Of a stretch of DNA of 64,000 nt, positions 43,943 to 56,488 are shown one piece after another. A program made the position numbers and the translations under genes. The notes beneath the pieces were generated by a model. The model searched no databases and was not told the DNA's origin. It saw only the letters and a program-made list of their open reading frames with translations. The stretch is from Amylostereum areolatum. Its lineage: Eukaryota; Basidiomycota; Agaricomycetes; Russulales; Stereaceae. The DNA lies in contig SAXG01000001.1 in assembly GCA_012932865.1 (NCBI GenBank), positions 1,353,693-1,417,692 of the forward strand. The letters are read 5' to 3'. How positions within the stretch are numbered: the first letter of the stretch is position 1; each line of letters opens with the position of its first letter.

Positions 43943-45627
43943 TGTGGTTAAAGTGAAATGGGGGCGGAGGGGACACGGTCCCACGAAGGCTAGGAGAGTC
44001 GCTACGTGGACCTGCTTTCTGTCGTTGCAGTGAGCTACTGGCAGTAGTAAGTACTTGAACAGAGGCGGGGCAGAGGAGCTGAGGACGACACCTCCGGCGG
44101 CGCAGCCGACACTGCCAACAGCCGACCTCAGCCGACCCACTCAGATCGGCAAAGCCCGGTGGCTGCCGGTGGCTCGCAGCGGCCATCTGTAAGCCGGACA
44201 GCGCGTGGAGTCGGACCTTGCTCTTCCTTCACGACCACCACCATCGTCCTTTCCCATGCTCAACCCCCTTCCCCCCTCTCCCCCTCCTCCCGCTTTTCCA
44301 CCCTATCTCAACCCTAGCCTTATTGATGTTTCCCGTGCGCCCTTCGGATTGCAACAGCTCAATCACTCTCTTTTATGGCTATCAGGTTGTCATCCTTGAA
44401 GCCGCCAACAAATCCTCACATGAGCCACGTATGGGGATCTTGCCATGAGTTTCTCGGTCAAGAAATTTATAGAGCATGACCATCGGTCCCCCCCCCCCCC
44501 CCCCTCCCCCCTCCACTTGGCCTATCAGAAAAGGATCCAGACGAATTACGCCTCTCCTCCGTGTATGCTTCATTTTTTCCTGGGCCGTGGAGGAACCGTT
44601 TTTTTTTGACCGTGTCAGGTGGATATCGACGTCCTGTACTATTCTCCAAGCTTAGCTCTGTCTTAGGGCGAGTTCTGAAGACCTACCCTTTTTTTTCGCG
44701 CACCCGTCATTTGGATGGTGTGACTGTTCGTTTTCGTTTCCGCTAACGCAACGCTCATCTGACAGGCAGATTTGTTTTTGACAAGCAATTTTTGTGCATT
44801 CGTTTTTGCCCTAGGGTTTTGCCTTTACGCCGTGCGTGCCCTATGTGATTGCGCGTCGGGTCCGAGCAGCACTTGTTACGCGTAGTGGCCGCTAAATTTG
44901 TTGGTGTGTTTACTGCACGAAGGACTTTACCGTCCAGTTTGTAGCCATGGTTCCGTTGGACAAAGTACGACGCTCAAGATCGCGTATTCCTGCCAAAGGC
45001 TGATGGAAGACTGCACCTAGAACTCGGCGAATGCGCACGCCTTCCTGGGTATCGAGGCTTGCTGGAGGTCTGGGAGTCGAGGTATGAGTCTGTGGTATAC
45101 ATCGTTAGCGTGCATGCTCACCTTGCTTATAGGGTATTCTGGCTGCGTATACCTTCAGTTGCAGCACAACCCCGTCTCTGCTCATGCCGTTATCTTTTGT
45201 CAACTTCGTCTGTGGCCTTTCAAGCGTTGACCACCTTGGCGAGATGGCATGGTTGTGTCATGCTCACCGCCATAGGTTGGGATATGGTTTGTTATTGGAT
45301 CACCCCTCTTGGACCACTGCCGTGTTCGTATATCGTTCGATGCTCTTTAACGTTGCGGCTGCTGTACGTAGCAGAGGATGTGGAGTTGTTGACCGCTGTG
45401 TGCTCGTGGGCACCGTTCTCATAGTCAATGTGTATGTACTTGGTGTCGAATGCGAATATATGTTATTGTTTTAGCCACACGTTTTGACTCTCCGACTGCA
45501 TCAAGCAGAGCGAGCGAATTGTCTCTTGTTCGACCCTTGCCTCACTTTCCTCAGCTCACTTCGAAAACTCCCCCACCCTCAACGCTCTTCCAACTTCACG
45601 TATCTACCTCTGCGAACGTTATTGAGC
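43943..45627. other. Divergent intergenic region upstream of FUN30
   Basis: About 1.7 kb lie between the carrier-like gene and the Fun30 start. It includes a poly-C tract at 44489-44504, several T-rich tracts (44590-44700) and short open frames on the plus strand without family features. The carrier-like gene may extend into the first 200 bp. Confidence 0.45.
44489..44504. repeat. Poly-C tract
   Basis: There are sixteen consecutive C on the plus strand, then one T and six more C (44506-44511). It is the longest homopolymer I saw in the window. It lies in non-coding DNA. Confidence 0.95.
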
Positions 45628-48600
45628 ATGTCGTCTGAACCGGATGTATCAGCTAAGAAGGTGCGTTGTTTCGGCGTCGTGGCGGTGGGCGATGTTCATC
45701 TACACCCAACAGCGAGCCGCCCTGGAGAGCCTACGATTTAAGAAAGTCCAAAGATCTTCCTCTAGTCTTCAAGTTCCTCCACCCTCCTCATCCTCATTAT
45801 CATCGTTGTCGTCGCTGTCGTCGTTGGTGGGCTCGTCGAGTCTGAAAGTTTCCCCGGCACAGTCGCGCGATGCGACGATGTCGTCACGCTACTTCACCCC
45901 CGCGCCGACTTCGAATGGCACCAATGGCAACGTTCTTGTCCCGAACTCTAGCCCCATTGCACCAGAAGCCAATCCTCACACTTATCCTGTATCCCGCCTA
46001 CCTGAATCTCATGACGTGGCAGACATCCCAGGCCTTATCCATTCCACCACTTCCGCCCAACCCATGTCACACTTTCCCCATGATCCCTTGTCCACATCAA
46101 GTGGGTTCGTTGTTGGTGGTCGTCCTGCAAACGCGACATTCTCGCGTCTATCTAGCGGGGTCGTTAGGCCCCACGGCGAGCTGGAGGATCCACGCGGTTT
46201 TGAGCCCCCTAGGAAGCGTCAACGAGGGCCACCATCGGCAGACCCCATCGACCTTTTCACTCTTCCCGATTCCCCAGAATCCAAACAGGCTGATAAACGA
46301 CCGCCTCCTGCAAATGACATGTCTATGCAACACCGTGTCGTCAATCTATCCATATCATCCGATGATTCTGTCCTAGACTCGACTGGGGCGGGTCCCTCGA
46401 GATCGCGCATTGTGCGCGGTGCGCCTCCAAATCGCGGTCGTCGACCAGCCAGCGCTGCACAGACTATTATTCCGAACCCCGCCGGTCTTTCCATGTTTAC
46501 GCTGCAGTTCGTCGAGTTCGAGGCACCCAAAGTCAGAGCTGCGTGGATTCAGGCGCACGGGGATGAGAAAGCTGCGGCGGCTCTTCTTCGCGATCCGAAT
46601 TTCATTTGGAAATCTCCCCAAGCGTCCCACAGTGAAGGTCCGAGGTCACCAGCTACTGGTCGAATAAAGGAGTTGGATGAACTCGCGAAGGCCAAACGCG
46701 CAGAGGCGAAGGAGAAGGGGAAACGGTCGATGATCTATGCCGCTCGTTCGGATCTTGCGTCTTCTACGACCGCCGACGCACTGCCCTCTACTCCTTCGCC
46801 CAAGAAGCTCGTCACCCGCCCAGAATCTCCTCCTTCTCCAAACTCTCCAGATGTGGCCGTACGCCGGGGAAAGCGCACTCGAAAGCTTGTTGCTTCAGAC
46901 GACGAGGAAGAAACATCAAGGGCTGGTTCAGATGGAGAACCCAGTCGATTCAAGCGTCGTGTAGTGAGGGACCATGTAGATGAGCCGAAGGCTACATTTG
47001 TGTCCCCTTCTTCCACCAAGTCTGTGGAACGACGAGTGCTCGACTACTTCAACGATGCAGGACCCGAAGGACTACAGGAGATTACAGGTGCGACCTCTTC
47101 CAAAGCATATAACCTCGCAGTCCCCTTATCTTTGTATACAGGATGCAAGCCTGATCAAGCAAGCGCAATCATTGGCCTTCGGCCATTTTCCTCTGTGAAC
47201 GACCTGATGGTTAAACTTGGTCAAGGGAAGAAAAAGGCTGGTCCGAACGGCATCAGTCCCCGGATGTTCGACGACATGGTCGAGATCTTCGAGGGCTACG
47301 GTTCTGTGGATGATGTGTTGCTTAAATGCGAGAAGATCGGTGCGAAGCTTCGAGGGCTGGTCGCCCAGTGGACAGGTTCGAGGAAGGGTAAGGAGAGAGA
47401 ATCCTCCTCAAAACCCTCACGGAGCTCGTCTGTAGCATCAGGCGATGACGTGTGGGAGGATGGCGCACTGACCTTGCGTTCCATCGCCCCCATCAGTGTC
47501 CACCAATCCAAGGACTTCCTGGCTGAACAGCCCCGCACATTGTCCAATGACGTCCAGCTAAAGGAATACCAACTTCTCGGCCTTAACTGGCTTCGTTTGA
47601 TGTACACCCAAGGATACAGCTGCATCTTGGCCGACGAGATGGGTGCGTAAACCTCGGTTTTGATATCTGCTTTGCGTTAACCAAAGAGCTTCAGGCCTTG
47701 GGAAGACTATCCAAGTCATAAGCTTGTTTGCTCATCTCAAGGAGTCGGGAAGAAGGGGGCCTCATCTGATTGTTGTCCCGTAAGCACCTATCCCCTCTTT
47801 CTCGCATACCGCTAAACGACGGATCCTAGATCTTCAACGTTGGAAAACTGGGTTCGGGAATTTGACAAGTTCGCTCCTTCAATCTCCGTTCAAACTTACT
47901 ACGGCGGAAAGGACGAGCGGCCCTATCTTCGCCAGAGCCTTCTTGAAGCACTGAAATCTAAGAAGGACGGTTGGGAGGTACTCATCACGACGTACAACCT
48001 AGCCTCGGGCGACGACAGAGATCGCAGATTTCTGAAGAAAATCGATTGGGATGTGGGTATCCCTATCTTTATACGTGCCACAGTTCTGATATCATTGCTC
48101 AGACCTGCGTATTTGATGAAGGTCATATTCTGAAGAATTATCAGTCCCAGCGCTATCAGACACTGATCAAGAACCCTGCACGGTGGAAGCTGCTTTTGAC
48201 CGGTACTCCGTTGCAAAATAACCTCCAAGAGCTTGTGGTGAGTTTTTGAAGTGTCCAACTTGTGAATGTACCCTCACCGGCTCACCGGCTCATTCCAGTC
48301 CTTGATGAACTTCATCCTGCCACAAATTCTAGCACCCTCCATGGACGCTTTACGTGCTGTGTTCAAAGCGAAGGGCGACTCTAGGGTGACCTTGCTCGCA
48401 CGAGACCGTGTCATCCGGGCAAAGAAGATGATGACACCCTTCGTTCTCCGCCGGCGAAAGGATCAGGTATATACATCCCATCTGTCATGTAGAGCCTACT
48501 AACCGTCATCCAGGTGCTTAAGGACTTGCCCAAGAAAATTGAGCGGATCGAGTGGTGCGATATGACGCCGCTTCAACGCAAGCTCTACAACGACACTTTG

Positions 48601-49724
48601 CACCGATCCCGCAAGACGGTGTTCGACGTCGAGATACCCGAGCCCGAGCCAAACGGTAACGCAAAGAAAAGCAAGCCTGTAACACGGGCCAAGGATAAAC
48701 TTTACCTGGAGAATAGTTCCAACGTACTCATGGACCTGCGGAAGGCAGCATCGCATCCCATGCTATTCCGGACCCGGTTCACGAACAAGCAACTAGACTC
48801 GATCACGAAGGTACTCATGAAGGAGCCCGATGTATCGAAACGCTACAAGCAGGCAGCCCATCTGAAGGAGGATTTAGAGATGTCCTCGGATATGGAACTA
48901 CAGATGCGCGTGCAGGAGTATAGGGTGCGTTAAGTTACGTTTCATCGTCAGGTAGATCTATTAGACTAACTTTGTATGGATAGTCAACCTCACAATTCCT
49001 CCAAGATGCCGAGTGCTATCTGCAAGCTGGCAAAGTTCAGATACTGCTGAAACTGATCGAACAATATCGCAAAGCTGGTCGTCGAATGCTGGTTTTCTCA
49101 CAGGTTCGTGGCATGCAGACTACTATCATTGTGATACTGACCAAGCATTCAGTTCGTCCTCGTGTTGGAAATACTGGTAGCTGCGTTCAAGCACAAGGGC
49201 ATCAAATTCCTTATGCTCACAGGCCAGACCCCTGTTGATCAAAGGCAGGCCATGGTGGACGACTTCACAGAAAATGAAACCATACCCGTATTCCTGCTAT
49301 CGACCAAGGCCGGGGGGGTGGGTATCAACCTGACCGCCGCCAGCGTCGTCATCATGTAGGTGTTAGATATCTCGCCCAAATTCAACAAATAACTGATACC
49401 GCTTTTAGTTTCGACCAGGACTTTAATCCCCACAACGACAAGCAGGCGCAGGATCGCGCGTACCGTATTGGACAAAAGCGGGACGTGGACGTCGTGAAGT
49501 TGATCACACGAGGATCAATTGAAGAGGATATGCTCAAACTTGGTCAGACCAAGCTGGCGCTTGATCAAGCCGTAGCTGGGGACGAGGAGGCGGGAGAGAA
49601 CGTAGAGCGACAGATGAAGACATCGTTGATGAGCATGCTTCGGAAGCAAGCTACGGAAGAGAAGCCTGAAGAGAGGATAGAGACTTTGGAAGATCTGGAG
49701 CCGTTGACGGACTTGGAGGATTGA
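45628..49724 (+). CDS. FUN30: Fun30/SMARCAD1 SNF2-family chromatin remodeller
   Basis: ATP-dependent nucleosome remodeller used in heterochromatin silencing and DNA-end resection. Exon 1 is short ([11 protein letters not shown] from 45628, donor gtgcgttg); exon 2 begins [14 protein letters not shown] Ser run and disordered linkers lead to a CUE-like ubiquitin-binding region ([17 protein letters not shown] then [10 protein letters not shown], about 46500-46600). The SNF2 ATPase starts [16 protein letters not shown], with Walker [12 protein letters not shown] split by an intron. The DEGH box is [11 protein letters not shown] (about 48107-48140), typical of Fun30 rather than DEAH. Then [16 protein letters not shown], the C-lobe [32 protein letters not shown] and [20 protein letters not shown]. 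It ends [13 protein letters not shown] at 49722-49724, about 1,140 residues. All core motifs look intact. Confidence 0.95.
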
Positions 49725-49871
49725 GCATTTCCATCTGCTTTCGTTACACTTGGTATCCCTCTTGCTATGATAGTTTGATGTTTGCTGTCCATATATTTGT
49801 AACAGTAGATTCACGCAGAATGCACAGGACTACTTCCTGAGGTATGGAATCTAAGAAAGTGGATGGGGTCT

Positions 49872-50640
49872 TTAGGAGAATACAGACAAGCCACGGATCA
49901 TGCGGTCGACGCTGGCACGAAAATACTCGTTGTCTATACCTCGTTCGCGGGAGTCCATCGGAACCAGAGGATTACGGACAACGTATTCAATAAAGGGACC
50001 GGTGTGTATGGAACGGAGGACGAAGCGAAGGGAGTCGGCTCCAGGATCAGAAAGAAGAACAAATTTGTAGCCGGAGAGTGTCTCGTACAGGTGAAGCTTG
50101 TACGCAGACGTACGATAGCTTACGAATTGCTCATCTCTGGGGGAAGAGGTAAGAAACAACGGGGCGGAGATAGGGATGGGAACGCTTACCGCCCCGAAAG
50201 CCGCTTGATCATGTTTCTGAGTGAGAGAATGACGCCGTACACGAGTTTAGACTCTTCATCGAAGGGTAGGGTAGATGAAGAGGGAGGAGCAGGGGTGGGA
50301 GCGGGAGCGGGAGTCTCAGGATGGTTTTGGACCCATGGCGGGGCAGAAGGATCGGTGAGTGCGACGACAATGCCCGAGTTAGAGGCGAGGGTGTTGCGTG
50401 GACTGGTAAAAGGGGTGTTGGAGGATGATGTCGGGTCCGTAGAGGCGGCGTGGGGGGACAAGGCGCGAGATACAGCGGGGAGAAACCCGCCGCCTTCGTT
50501 TGCACGTTTTGGGCGGTGTGACCGATGCCAGTCTTGATAATAGACGCAGTTACAGTGTCTGCCACCTTGTAAGAAGCAATGTACCCAAGTATGAGAAGGT
50601 AAACATACCTATCGTAGATGTAAAGGCTGTAAATCGTCAT
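49872..50640 (-). CDS. BET5: TRAPPC1/Bet5, TRAPP vesicle-tethering subunit
   Basis: Core longin-fold subunit of TRAPP, the exchange factor for the Ypt1/Rab1 GTPase. The start is the ATG at 50640 (MTIYSLYIYDR), then intron gtatgtttac..ggtggcag, then HCNCVYYQDWHRSHRPK. The conserved C-terminal part is LPFDEESKLVYGVILSLRNM and, after another intron, DEQFVSYRTSAYKLHLYETL, FVLLSDPGADSLRFVLRSIH and NPLVPMDSRERGIDNEYF, ending RGLSVFS with TAA at 49872-49874. Between the two conserved parts sits an insertion of about 75 residues rich in Pro, Ala, Ser and Thr, so the protein is about 220 residues against about 145 in animals. The 3' end converges on FUN30, with 147 bp between stops. Confidence 0.93.
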
Positions 50641-51134
50641 GGTCTCTTGCCCAGCTTCTGAGCGCTGAGATTTCTGACGTCTTGTCCAGTTCACTCGCGG
50701 GCCGCTGCCGCCGCCGCGTGCTCCCTGGTCCCCCGGATATTTCTCCAGAACAGATGTCTTCCTGCCATGTCTTCAGCTGTGTAATCAGCCATGACGTAGC
50801 CTCAGTCACCCGATCTCGTTGGTAGTACCACGGACTTAACAAGTAAGTACATCGCCCCGCGAGGAACGTTCAAAAAGCGCGACGCGATGAAGGTTAGTAT
50901 TACTTAGTAGGTTAGAGCCTGAGAATCCGAAAAAGAGAATACCCGTAGCGTTGATGCCTAACTTACGACGAGAGACTCGAGAGTGCAAACATCTAACGAG
51001 GAATGTATGATATGTGTTTCCTTTTAAAGTCAGTACAACAGCTACAAAATACGGTTTCTGGTACACCCTTAGTACCGTAAAAATTAACGTAGACAGCGAA
51101 GAGACGACCGCCTGCGACCGCCCGTCGATAAAAT
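50641..51134. other. Intergenic: Bet5 promoter and 3' region of the next gene
   Basis: These 494 bp lie between two minus-strand genes. Open frames here are minus-strand read-through of the neighbour in other frames. I see no repeat or RNA gene. Confidence 0.5.
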
Positions 51135-52149
51135 CTAGACCTTCGAGTCGCTGTACCTCCCGGTGTAAGCGTATACGGGGTCCTTTTCGTCGAATGGTTG
51201 CGGCGCGTTGTTGTTTGTATAGAGGGGCAACGCATCGTATACGCCGTTCTTGCCAAAGCTGGGGCCGTCCGTGGATAGTTGAGGAGGAAGAGGGTTGTTC
51301 GGAGCAGAAGGACCATTGATCCACTACGGTGTCTATTAGTGAGTAGTAGTTCACCTACAAGATATGCAAAGTGGACGTACAGAAGGCAGATAGGCAGCTT
51401 GATGGAATGCGGTCACAGTCGGCGATGAGGAGGTGGGGAGTATGATGTTCAGTCTCTGCAGATTTTCTCAGTCTCCAACATATGATGCAAATATCGCAAA
51501 CTTCCACTCACCGTGCTATTCCTGAAAATGCCGGGCAATGTTATCTGCCACAGCGGCACATAGCCACTGTAACGAGTTGTCCGAGAGTCTTCGCCAACCC
51601 AACGCTTAGCCAGGACGTTGGCCCTCTGCTGGCCGATCCCCTTCCAAATGAGGATGGGTGCCCAGAAAAAGAGCGAAACGGCGATGAAGAGGGAGATTGA
51701 GACAAAGTGCGCCCGGAAGAACGACTGAGAGGACAATTCGTCGTCGTTGTCGTCCAGAGCACGGGTGACAGGTATGTATAAGGCAGCGGGGATGGCAATC
51801 GAAAGACTGGTGTAGAATGTAAGGCCGTTCGTTTAAAAAATGGATCACGCAGGGCGCTCACATGAAATACGCCAACATCCACAAGGCCTCGAAGAGGGGC
51901 TGGTTGTAGCGCGCTGTCAGGCGGAGAACTTGGGGAACGCGGCTGGCCCAGGAATCCGGCGAGACCTGCAGGGGGTCAGTTTGATGATTTGATGCTAACG
52001 GATGGATACGCACATGGCCATGCAATTCGCGCGGGAGGATGGGGGGAGCTTGCTTCTGGTGGAAATACTAGGGGCGTTGGATATAGATCAGCGCGTACGA
52101 GACGTGGACAGGAAGGAGAACACACCAGAGTGACCTTCCCGGGGGCCAT
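51135..52149 (-). CDS. Fungal transmembrane protein, function unknown
   Basis: I do not recognise the family name. The start is the ATG at 52149 (MAPGK, donor gtcactctgg). Exon 2 after cgcccctag reads YFHQKQAPPILPRELHGH; exon 3 VSPDSWASRVPQVLRLTARY and NQPLFEALWMLAYFM; exon 4 SLSIAIPAALYIPVTRALDD. Two membrane helices are clear: WMLAYFMSLSIAIPAALYI and VSISLFIAVSLFFWAPILIW. Between and after them are charged soluble parts: QQRANVLAKRWVGEDSRTTR and YSGYVPLWQITLPGIF. The tail, after further splices, is ILPTSSSPTVTAFHQAAYLP then NGVYDALPLYTNNNAPQPFD, ending YSDSKV with TAG at 51135-51137. It is probably an endomembrane protein with cytosolic ends. The intron calls in the tail are the least certain. 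Confidence 0.7.
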
Positions 52150-54083
52150 CTCTGACACCAAAGACTGCTGCATTGAAAACGATTCGGAGTTGGACGCGAT
52201 TTCGTTTTGATAGAAACGGGCGACGAGGGTGGATCTATGAACAGCTGCCGGGCTGTGAAGGAGTGAAAGGAGGGACAGAGAAAGAAAAACAACTCGACGC
52301 AGTCGAGATGAACCACCAGCTGCTTACAACCAAAGAGATTGTGGCTGCTCGAAGAAAGGGTGTTGCGTCTACGCTTGCCCGACAGGGCATCCAAGTGATG
52401 ATCCAACAGCTGCGCTAATGTAACACCGGAAGGCGTTGCGCTCGCAACCAACTCGCGGTTGAGTTTGCCCGATTGTATCATGCAACAGCGGGTAACTTTC
52501 AACCACACCAGCCAAACACCAGGCACCACAGGTACTCAACAACTCCGAGAGATCCGTGAAGGTTACGACGATTCGGCGCATGGTTACGCCTAAGTTTCTT
52601 ACATAGAGGTGACGCGCTTGGACTAGCAAACGCTAGGCTCAGCCGTAGATGAGGGCGGCCAAATAACACAGAACACATCCCCGGGCCACGCTGCCATCGA
52701 CCATCCCCTGTCACATAAAAGACCGCGTACATTATTATTTGCTCATCGCCAACACGCTTCCTTGAGATGTGTAAGTACTAGCCAGTGCAATAGCTTCCGC
52801 TGCTGACCTCTTGTGGGAGATACCCGTTAGATACTTAGATAAGGTCAGAAACCCGTGTTGCCATCCCACAAGGATTCGGGGAGCAATATGTTGCTTAGTA
52901 GTTTTACTCACATAGCGTAGATTCTGTTGCGAGGAGTCGGGGACCTTTATAGTAAGTGGACGAATCGGAGGCCGATGATCGTCCCGCCTCAGTTACGTGA
53001 AAGTAGAGCACTGTAGGGCCTTGTAGGTCGACCTAAAAACCCTAACAAAACCACTACTCTGTGAGAACCCGACACGGGATCGCAAGAGAATAAGAGCTAC
53101 ATACTTACATATATAATGATATATCTCCAGTCCTCGAGCAAAACCTGGGGCTGTCGTCGTTCATCCGCCTGTCTAGCACTGGAACTTGACCATAGGAATA
53201 TGCCCTGAATTGGTGAAGATCGACCACCATGGCAATTCTAACGTACATACCACGGTGAATTCGGCGTGTGGCCTACTGAAGTACTGACAACGTGCAGAAG
53301 AGCGCTATGCTGCGTACATGCACGTCGCATTGAGTATGACCCCGTCGACTTGGTTATACTGGAAGCGAAAGGTCAGTAGCGTCAAATGTGAAGCAGAGTG
53401 GGCCTCGTGGAAGATGACAAAATGGGCAGCGTTGCAGCGCTACCAAAGCGCTACATACACTCAGACTGCACTGCCACCCTTGGAAGTCTTTCACATCGGA
53501 GATGCTGGAGAAAGTATTCGGATCAGAAGAATGGAGGGAGCCTCAAGGAGCCTCAGGTCGCATACAACGAACGCGACTGTTTCGTAAGAGGTCCCGCAAG
53601 CAACAGCTTGATTCACTCCTTGAAGAAGAAATTCATGGCGCGGAGATCCAACGTCCGTACAAGGAGTCTACCGGGAGACGCAGGGATAGCACAGAGACGG
53701 CACAGAGATCTAGAATCGAAGAGTATGAGTAAAGAAAAAAGCTGCCGGCTTATCGGGAAGTTGTAACCAGGTCACGAGAGAACAGCGAAAGCATTCCCGC
53801 AGCGGGGCTGTCCCTTGGCTGTCCCTAGGTCTACTTCACAGTCTCGTCCAGCACAGACACACAAGCCACTGTCCATCTCACGAAGGGCTGCGCGTGGCCG
53901 CCGTGGCGTGAAAGTCGCAAGGGGACCCGAAGACGGGGCGGCGAGCGCGTTGCTGTACGTTCCGTGTCCGGCGGTGATATAATAGCGTGTGTAACCTGAA
54001 CCGCCATTGTCTCATCGCCCTCCGCCCTTGGTCTCCTTCTTCGTCTCCCTCCTTCCTTTTATCCCTCTCCCATCTACCTCAAC
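52150..54083. other. Long intergenic stretch
   Basis: About 1.9 kb lie between a minus-strand and a plus-strand gene. It should hold the promoters of both. Plus-strand open frames at 53318-53766 overlap each other in different frames and lack family features. Apart from the TATA-like box near 53978 I see no element. Confidence 0.45.
53978..53984 (+). promoter_or_regulatory. TATA-like box of the tetraspan protein gene
   Basis: The word tataata lies about 100 bp upstream of the ATG at 54084 and is followed by a C/T-rich leader (54007-54080). Spacing and leader composition fit a fungal core promoter. Confidence 0.4.
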
Positions 54084-55166
54084 ATGGGCTGCATTGACTG
54101 GGTCTTCAAGCGTCCAAAGTTTTGCTGCTGTCTCCCTGTCAGAATATGCGTGATCATCACGTCTCTACTCGGTCTTGTTCTCGCTAGCTTCCTTGCGATC
54201 ATCCTCTGGTATGAGGTTGCGAGTACGTTCCCTGTTCACCGACTTTCTCTTGTCCTCCCTGACCAAAAAACTTAGGTACACCAACTCTTGGTGGTGGAGA
54301 ACGAGCCTCATTCATCGCTGCCGGCGTAGTCGAGACGTTGCTTGCAGTCCTTTGTGCTATCGGGTGCGTGTCAGATCACGTCCAAAGGTGGCTACGACCT
54401 CCGTCGCTTACTCCTTCACAGCTTTATTGGATCTGTTGTTCGCAAGCAGTCTTTCGTAACTGCATACTGTGTTGGCCTTTATATCCACTTCTTCCTCAAC
54501 CTCGGCGTTGCCGGATATTTCATCTATGAACTCGTACATACCGCACGCGAAGATGCCGAGACTGCCTGCAAAAATACAATCACGGACCCTGGCGCGCAAG
54601 ACCAGTGTGTAGGCTTGCTTCACATTGCGACAGGCATCTTCATCGGCGTGGCATCTGCCATCCTTGCTCTAGAGATCTGTGCGTTCTGGTTGTTTTCGAT
54701 GTTCGATATGCAGGCTAATGGCTCGTTAGACGGCGCTATCGTGGCTACCCGATACGTCTTCCGCGTAAGAGAGCAGAAGCGACTCAGCCGCCTGCCACTC
54801 CACGAACGCCCCGGTAGTGCCGGGATGAAGCTCGTACCAGGATTTGTACGCTACACCGAAGCCGACGGTCAAGAGGTGTACGACTCGTACTACTACCCCA
54901 ACAAGTCTCATAACCGGGACGCTACGGATTATAGCGCCGTTCCCGCGGCCGACGATAATTATGACGGCAATAACTACGATCCACCTGTGCAACACGCTAC
55001 GACGGAAGGCTATTATGGGCACCACCCAGATGGCTCTCATGAAGAGGTGTTGTTACCCCCCGTTCAGCACGCGGAGCATGAGGAGGGGTTCCCTAATCCA
55101 CACCTGGACTCGCTGCTTCCCGTGTCCACAAAGCACGTTCCGGAGCGATACAATACACGGCAGAGC

Positions 55167-55197
<31 letters not shown>

Positions 55198-55247
55198 ATG
55201 ATCGCAGTATATACTCTACAGCTACAGGCGAGGCACATAGATTCTGA
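54084..55247 (+). CDS. Four-helix membrane protein with long acidic/Thr-rich tail
   Basis: The family is not recognised. The start is the ATG at 54084 (MGCIDWVFKRPKFCCCLPVR), with a Cys cluster CCC right before the first helix that could be palmitoylated. Helices in order are VIITSLLGLVLASFLAIILW, RASFIAAGVVETLLAVLCAI, CVGLYIHFFLNLGVAGYFIY and LLHIATGIFIGVASAILALE. A loop before helix 4 holds paired Cys residues (ETACKNTI, DQCVG), as in tetraspan proteins. Two introns lie at about 54223-54276 and 54363-54419. The cytosolic tail of about 170 residues has Tyr/Asn/Asp-rich repeats (SYYYPNKSHNRDATDY, DDNYDGNNYD) and ten consecutive Thr. It ends GEAHRF, TGA at 55245-55247. A role at the plasma membrane or in the endomembrane system is possible but inferred. 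Confidence 0.78.
55167..55196. repeat. (ACG)10 microsatellite coding for poly-Thr
   Basis: Ten perfect ACG units within the last exon of the four-helix membrane protein gene encode ten threonines just before DDRSIYS. Length changes would alter the tail without shifting the frame. Confidence 0.95.
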
Positions 55248-55629
55248 CCTTCGGACTATTTTGCTGCAGCACTCTTTGGACTTTTTCGTACGTACAAGGA
55301 CCATTGCCATACCACGGCCAGCATTGGACAGAGCATTTGGGGCCATGAGGTGTAAGACCAGGACTGACTACCGGATACTTTGTGTAATTCGTATGTACTG
55401 TGCAATATTAGGTTGTTTGAACCAACGTTGAACGTTTGAACAACCACTTATCTTCGGGCTAAGTTCGCGACAGGAGGTTACTGCGCAATGTGAAGCCAGA
55501 TTCAGTAAATTATAAATGGGTACAGGTTCCCACCGTAAAGTACAGCCCGTCGCTGCTCAACTCAACGCGTCTCAAGCTGCTGCTCTCGAGTTTGCGCCTC
55601 AGTGAACCCGGCTCCGCTTTCTACATGTC
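55248..55629. other. Intergenic between two plus-strand genes
   Basis: These 382 bp hold the 3' UTR of the tetraspan gene and the promoter of the DUF1746 gene. I see no coding pattern or repeat. Confidence 0.5.
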
Positions 55630-56488
55630 ATGCACATACGGTACCATGCCCAACGACAACACATCATTGACTCCGTGAGCGCGACGATCGTGTCTTAGAA
55701 ACCGCCACTTACCCAAACCAACCTCCACAGCTCGAGAGCCTGTTATACCAGCTCCATGTACTGTCCTACTTCATGGCGCCATCCTTATTGGCCCTCGTCA
55801 CTCGTTCTGGAGCTCAGTTCCAATTGTCGAGACCGCGCACAGTTGATGCACAAAGATCCCTACGCTTCTGGTACATCCTCATCCTTCTGTTCAACGTCGG
55901 AAGCGTATGGACACACGCGACTAAGGGTGTGCCGGAGGGACGCGCGGTCATTGTGGATTTCGTCGGGATGTGTGCGTGTTTTCTTTCTCATAGTTGATTC
56001 CTACTCTGACATCGTTGTTCAACCGTCTGCCAGATTTCACACCGACACGGATACAGCTTCTCATGCTCGATTTCACGATCATCGCCCTGTCATTCGCGGT
56101 CACAACGATCGCATACGAAACATCGTGCACACTCGCGTCTCCAGCCAATATACCTGATCCGCTCGCACCTTCCTCCCTTAACCGACCTGCTACCTTCTAC
56201 GAGCCCGTTGCAAACGCGTCCGACGGCCTCGCGATCGACTTACGTATGTCTCTTTTCATAAAACACATCCTCCATCCACCACCACCTCCGGCTGAACGCC
56301 AGGACGACAACTCTCCCTTATTACCCTTGCCCAATACTGCAGCGGCACTACCGCGATCTTTGCGACTTTTGATGCAGACACGGGCTGCACGGCGGACGAG
56401 AGCACAGGATGCGACAGCGCGGCCAGGTGGGACCAGTGAAGAAGGGCAGGTACAAGGGAGGGTACCAGGTGCAATGGATCCGGAATAG
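55630..56488 (+). CDS. DUF1746 protein, Dsc E3 ligase subunit 4-like
   Basis: DUF1746 proteins include fission-yeast Dsc4, a membrane subunit of the Golgi Dsc ubiquitin ligase that activates SREBP-type factors. The ATG at 55630 gives MHIRYHAQRQHIIDS, donor gtgagcgcga; exon 2 after ctccacag is LESLLYQLHVLSYFMAPSLL then ALVTRSGAQFQLSRPRTVD and SLRFWYILILLFNVGSVWTH. VIVDFVGM, intron, YFTPTRIQLLMLDFTIIALS and FAVTTIAYETSCTLASP follow. These match the conserved DUF1746 order of two or more helices around a GR..DFVG motif. It ends GRVPGAMDPE, TAG at 56486-56488. The first exon is in a different frame from the longest open frame there (MSCTYGTMPNDN), which I think is not used. The intron near 56240 is uncertain. 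Confidence 0.8.

Noticed and set aside
53318..53766. Overlapping plus-strand frames of 76-122 codons
   Set aside because: Three frames overlap with no splice sites or family patterns, as expected from chance in moderately G+C-rich DNA.
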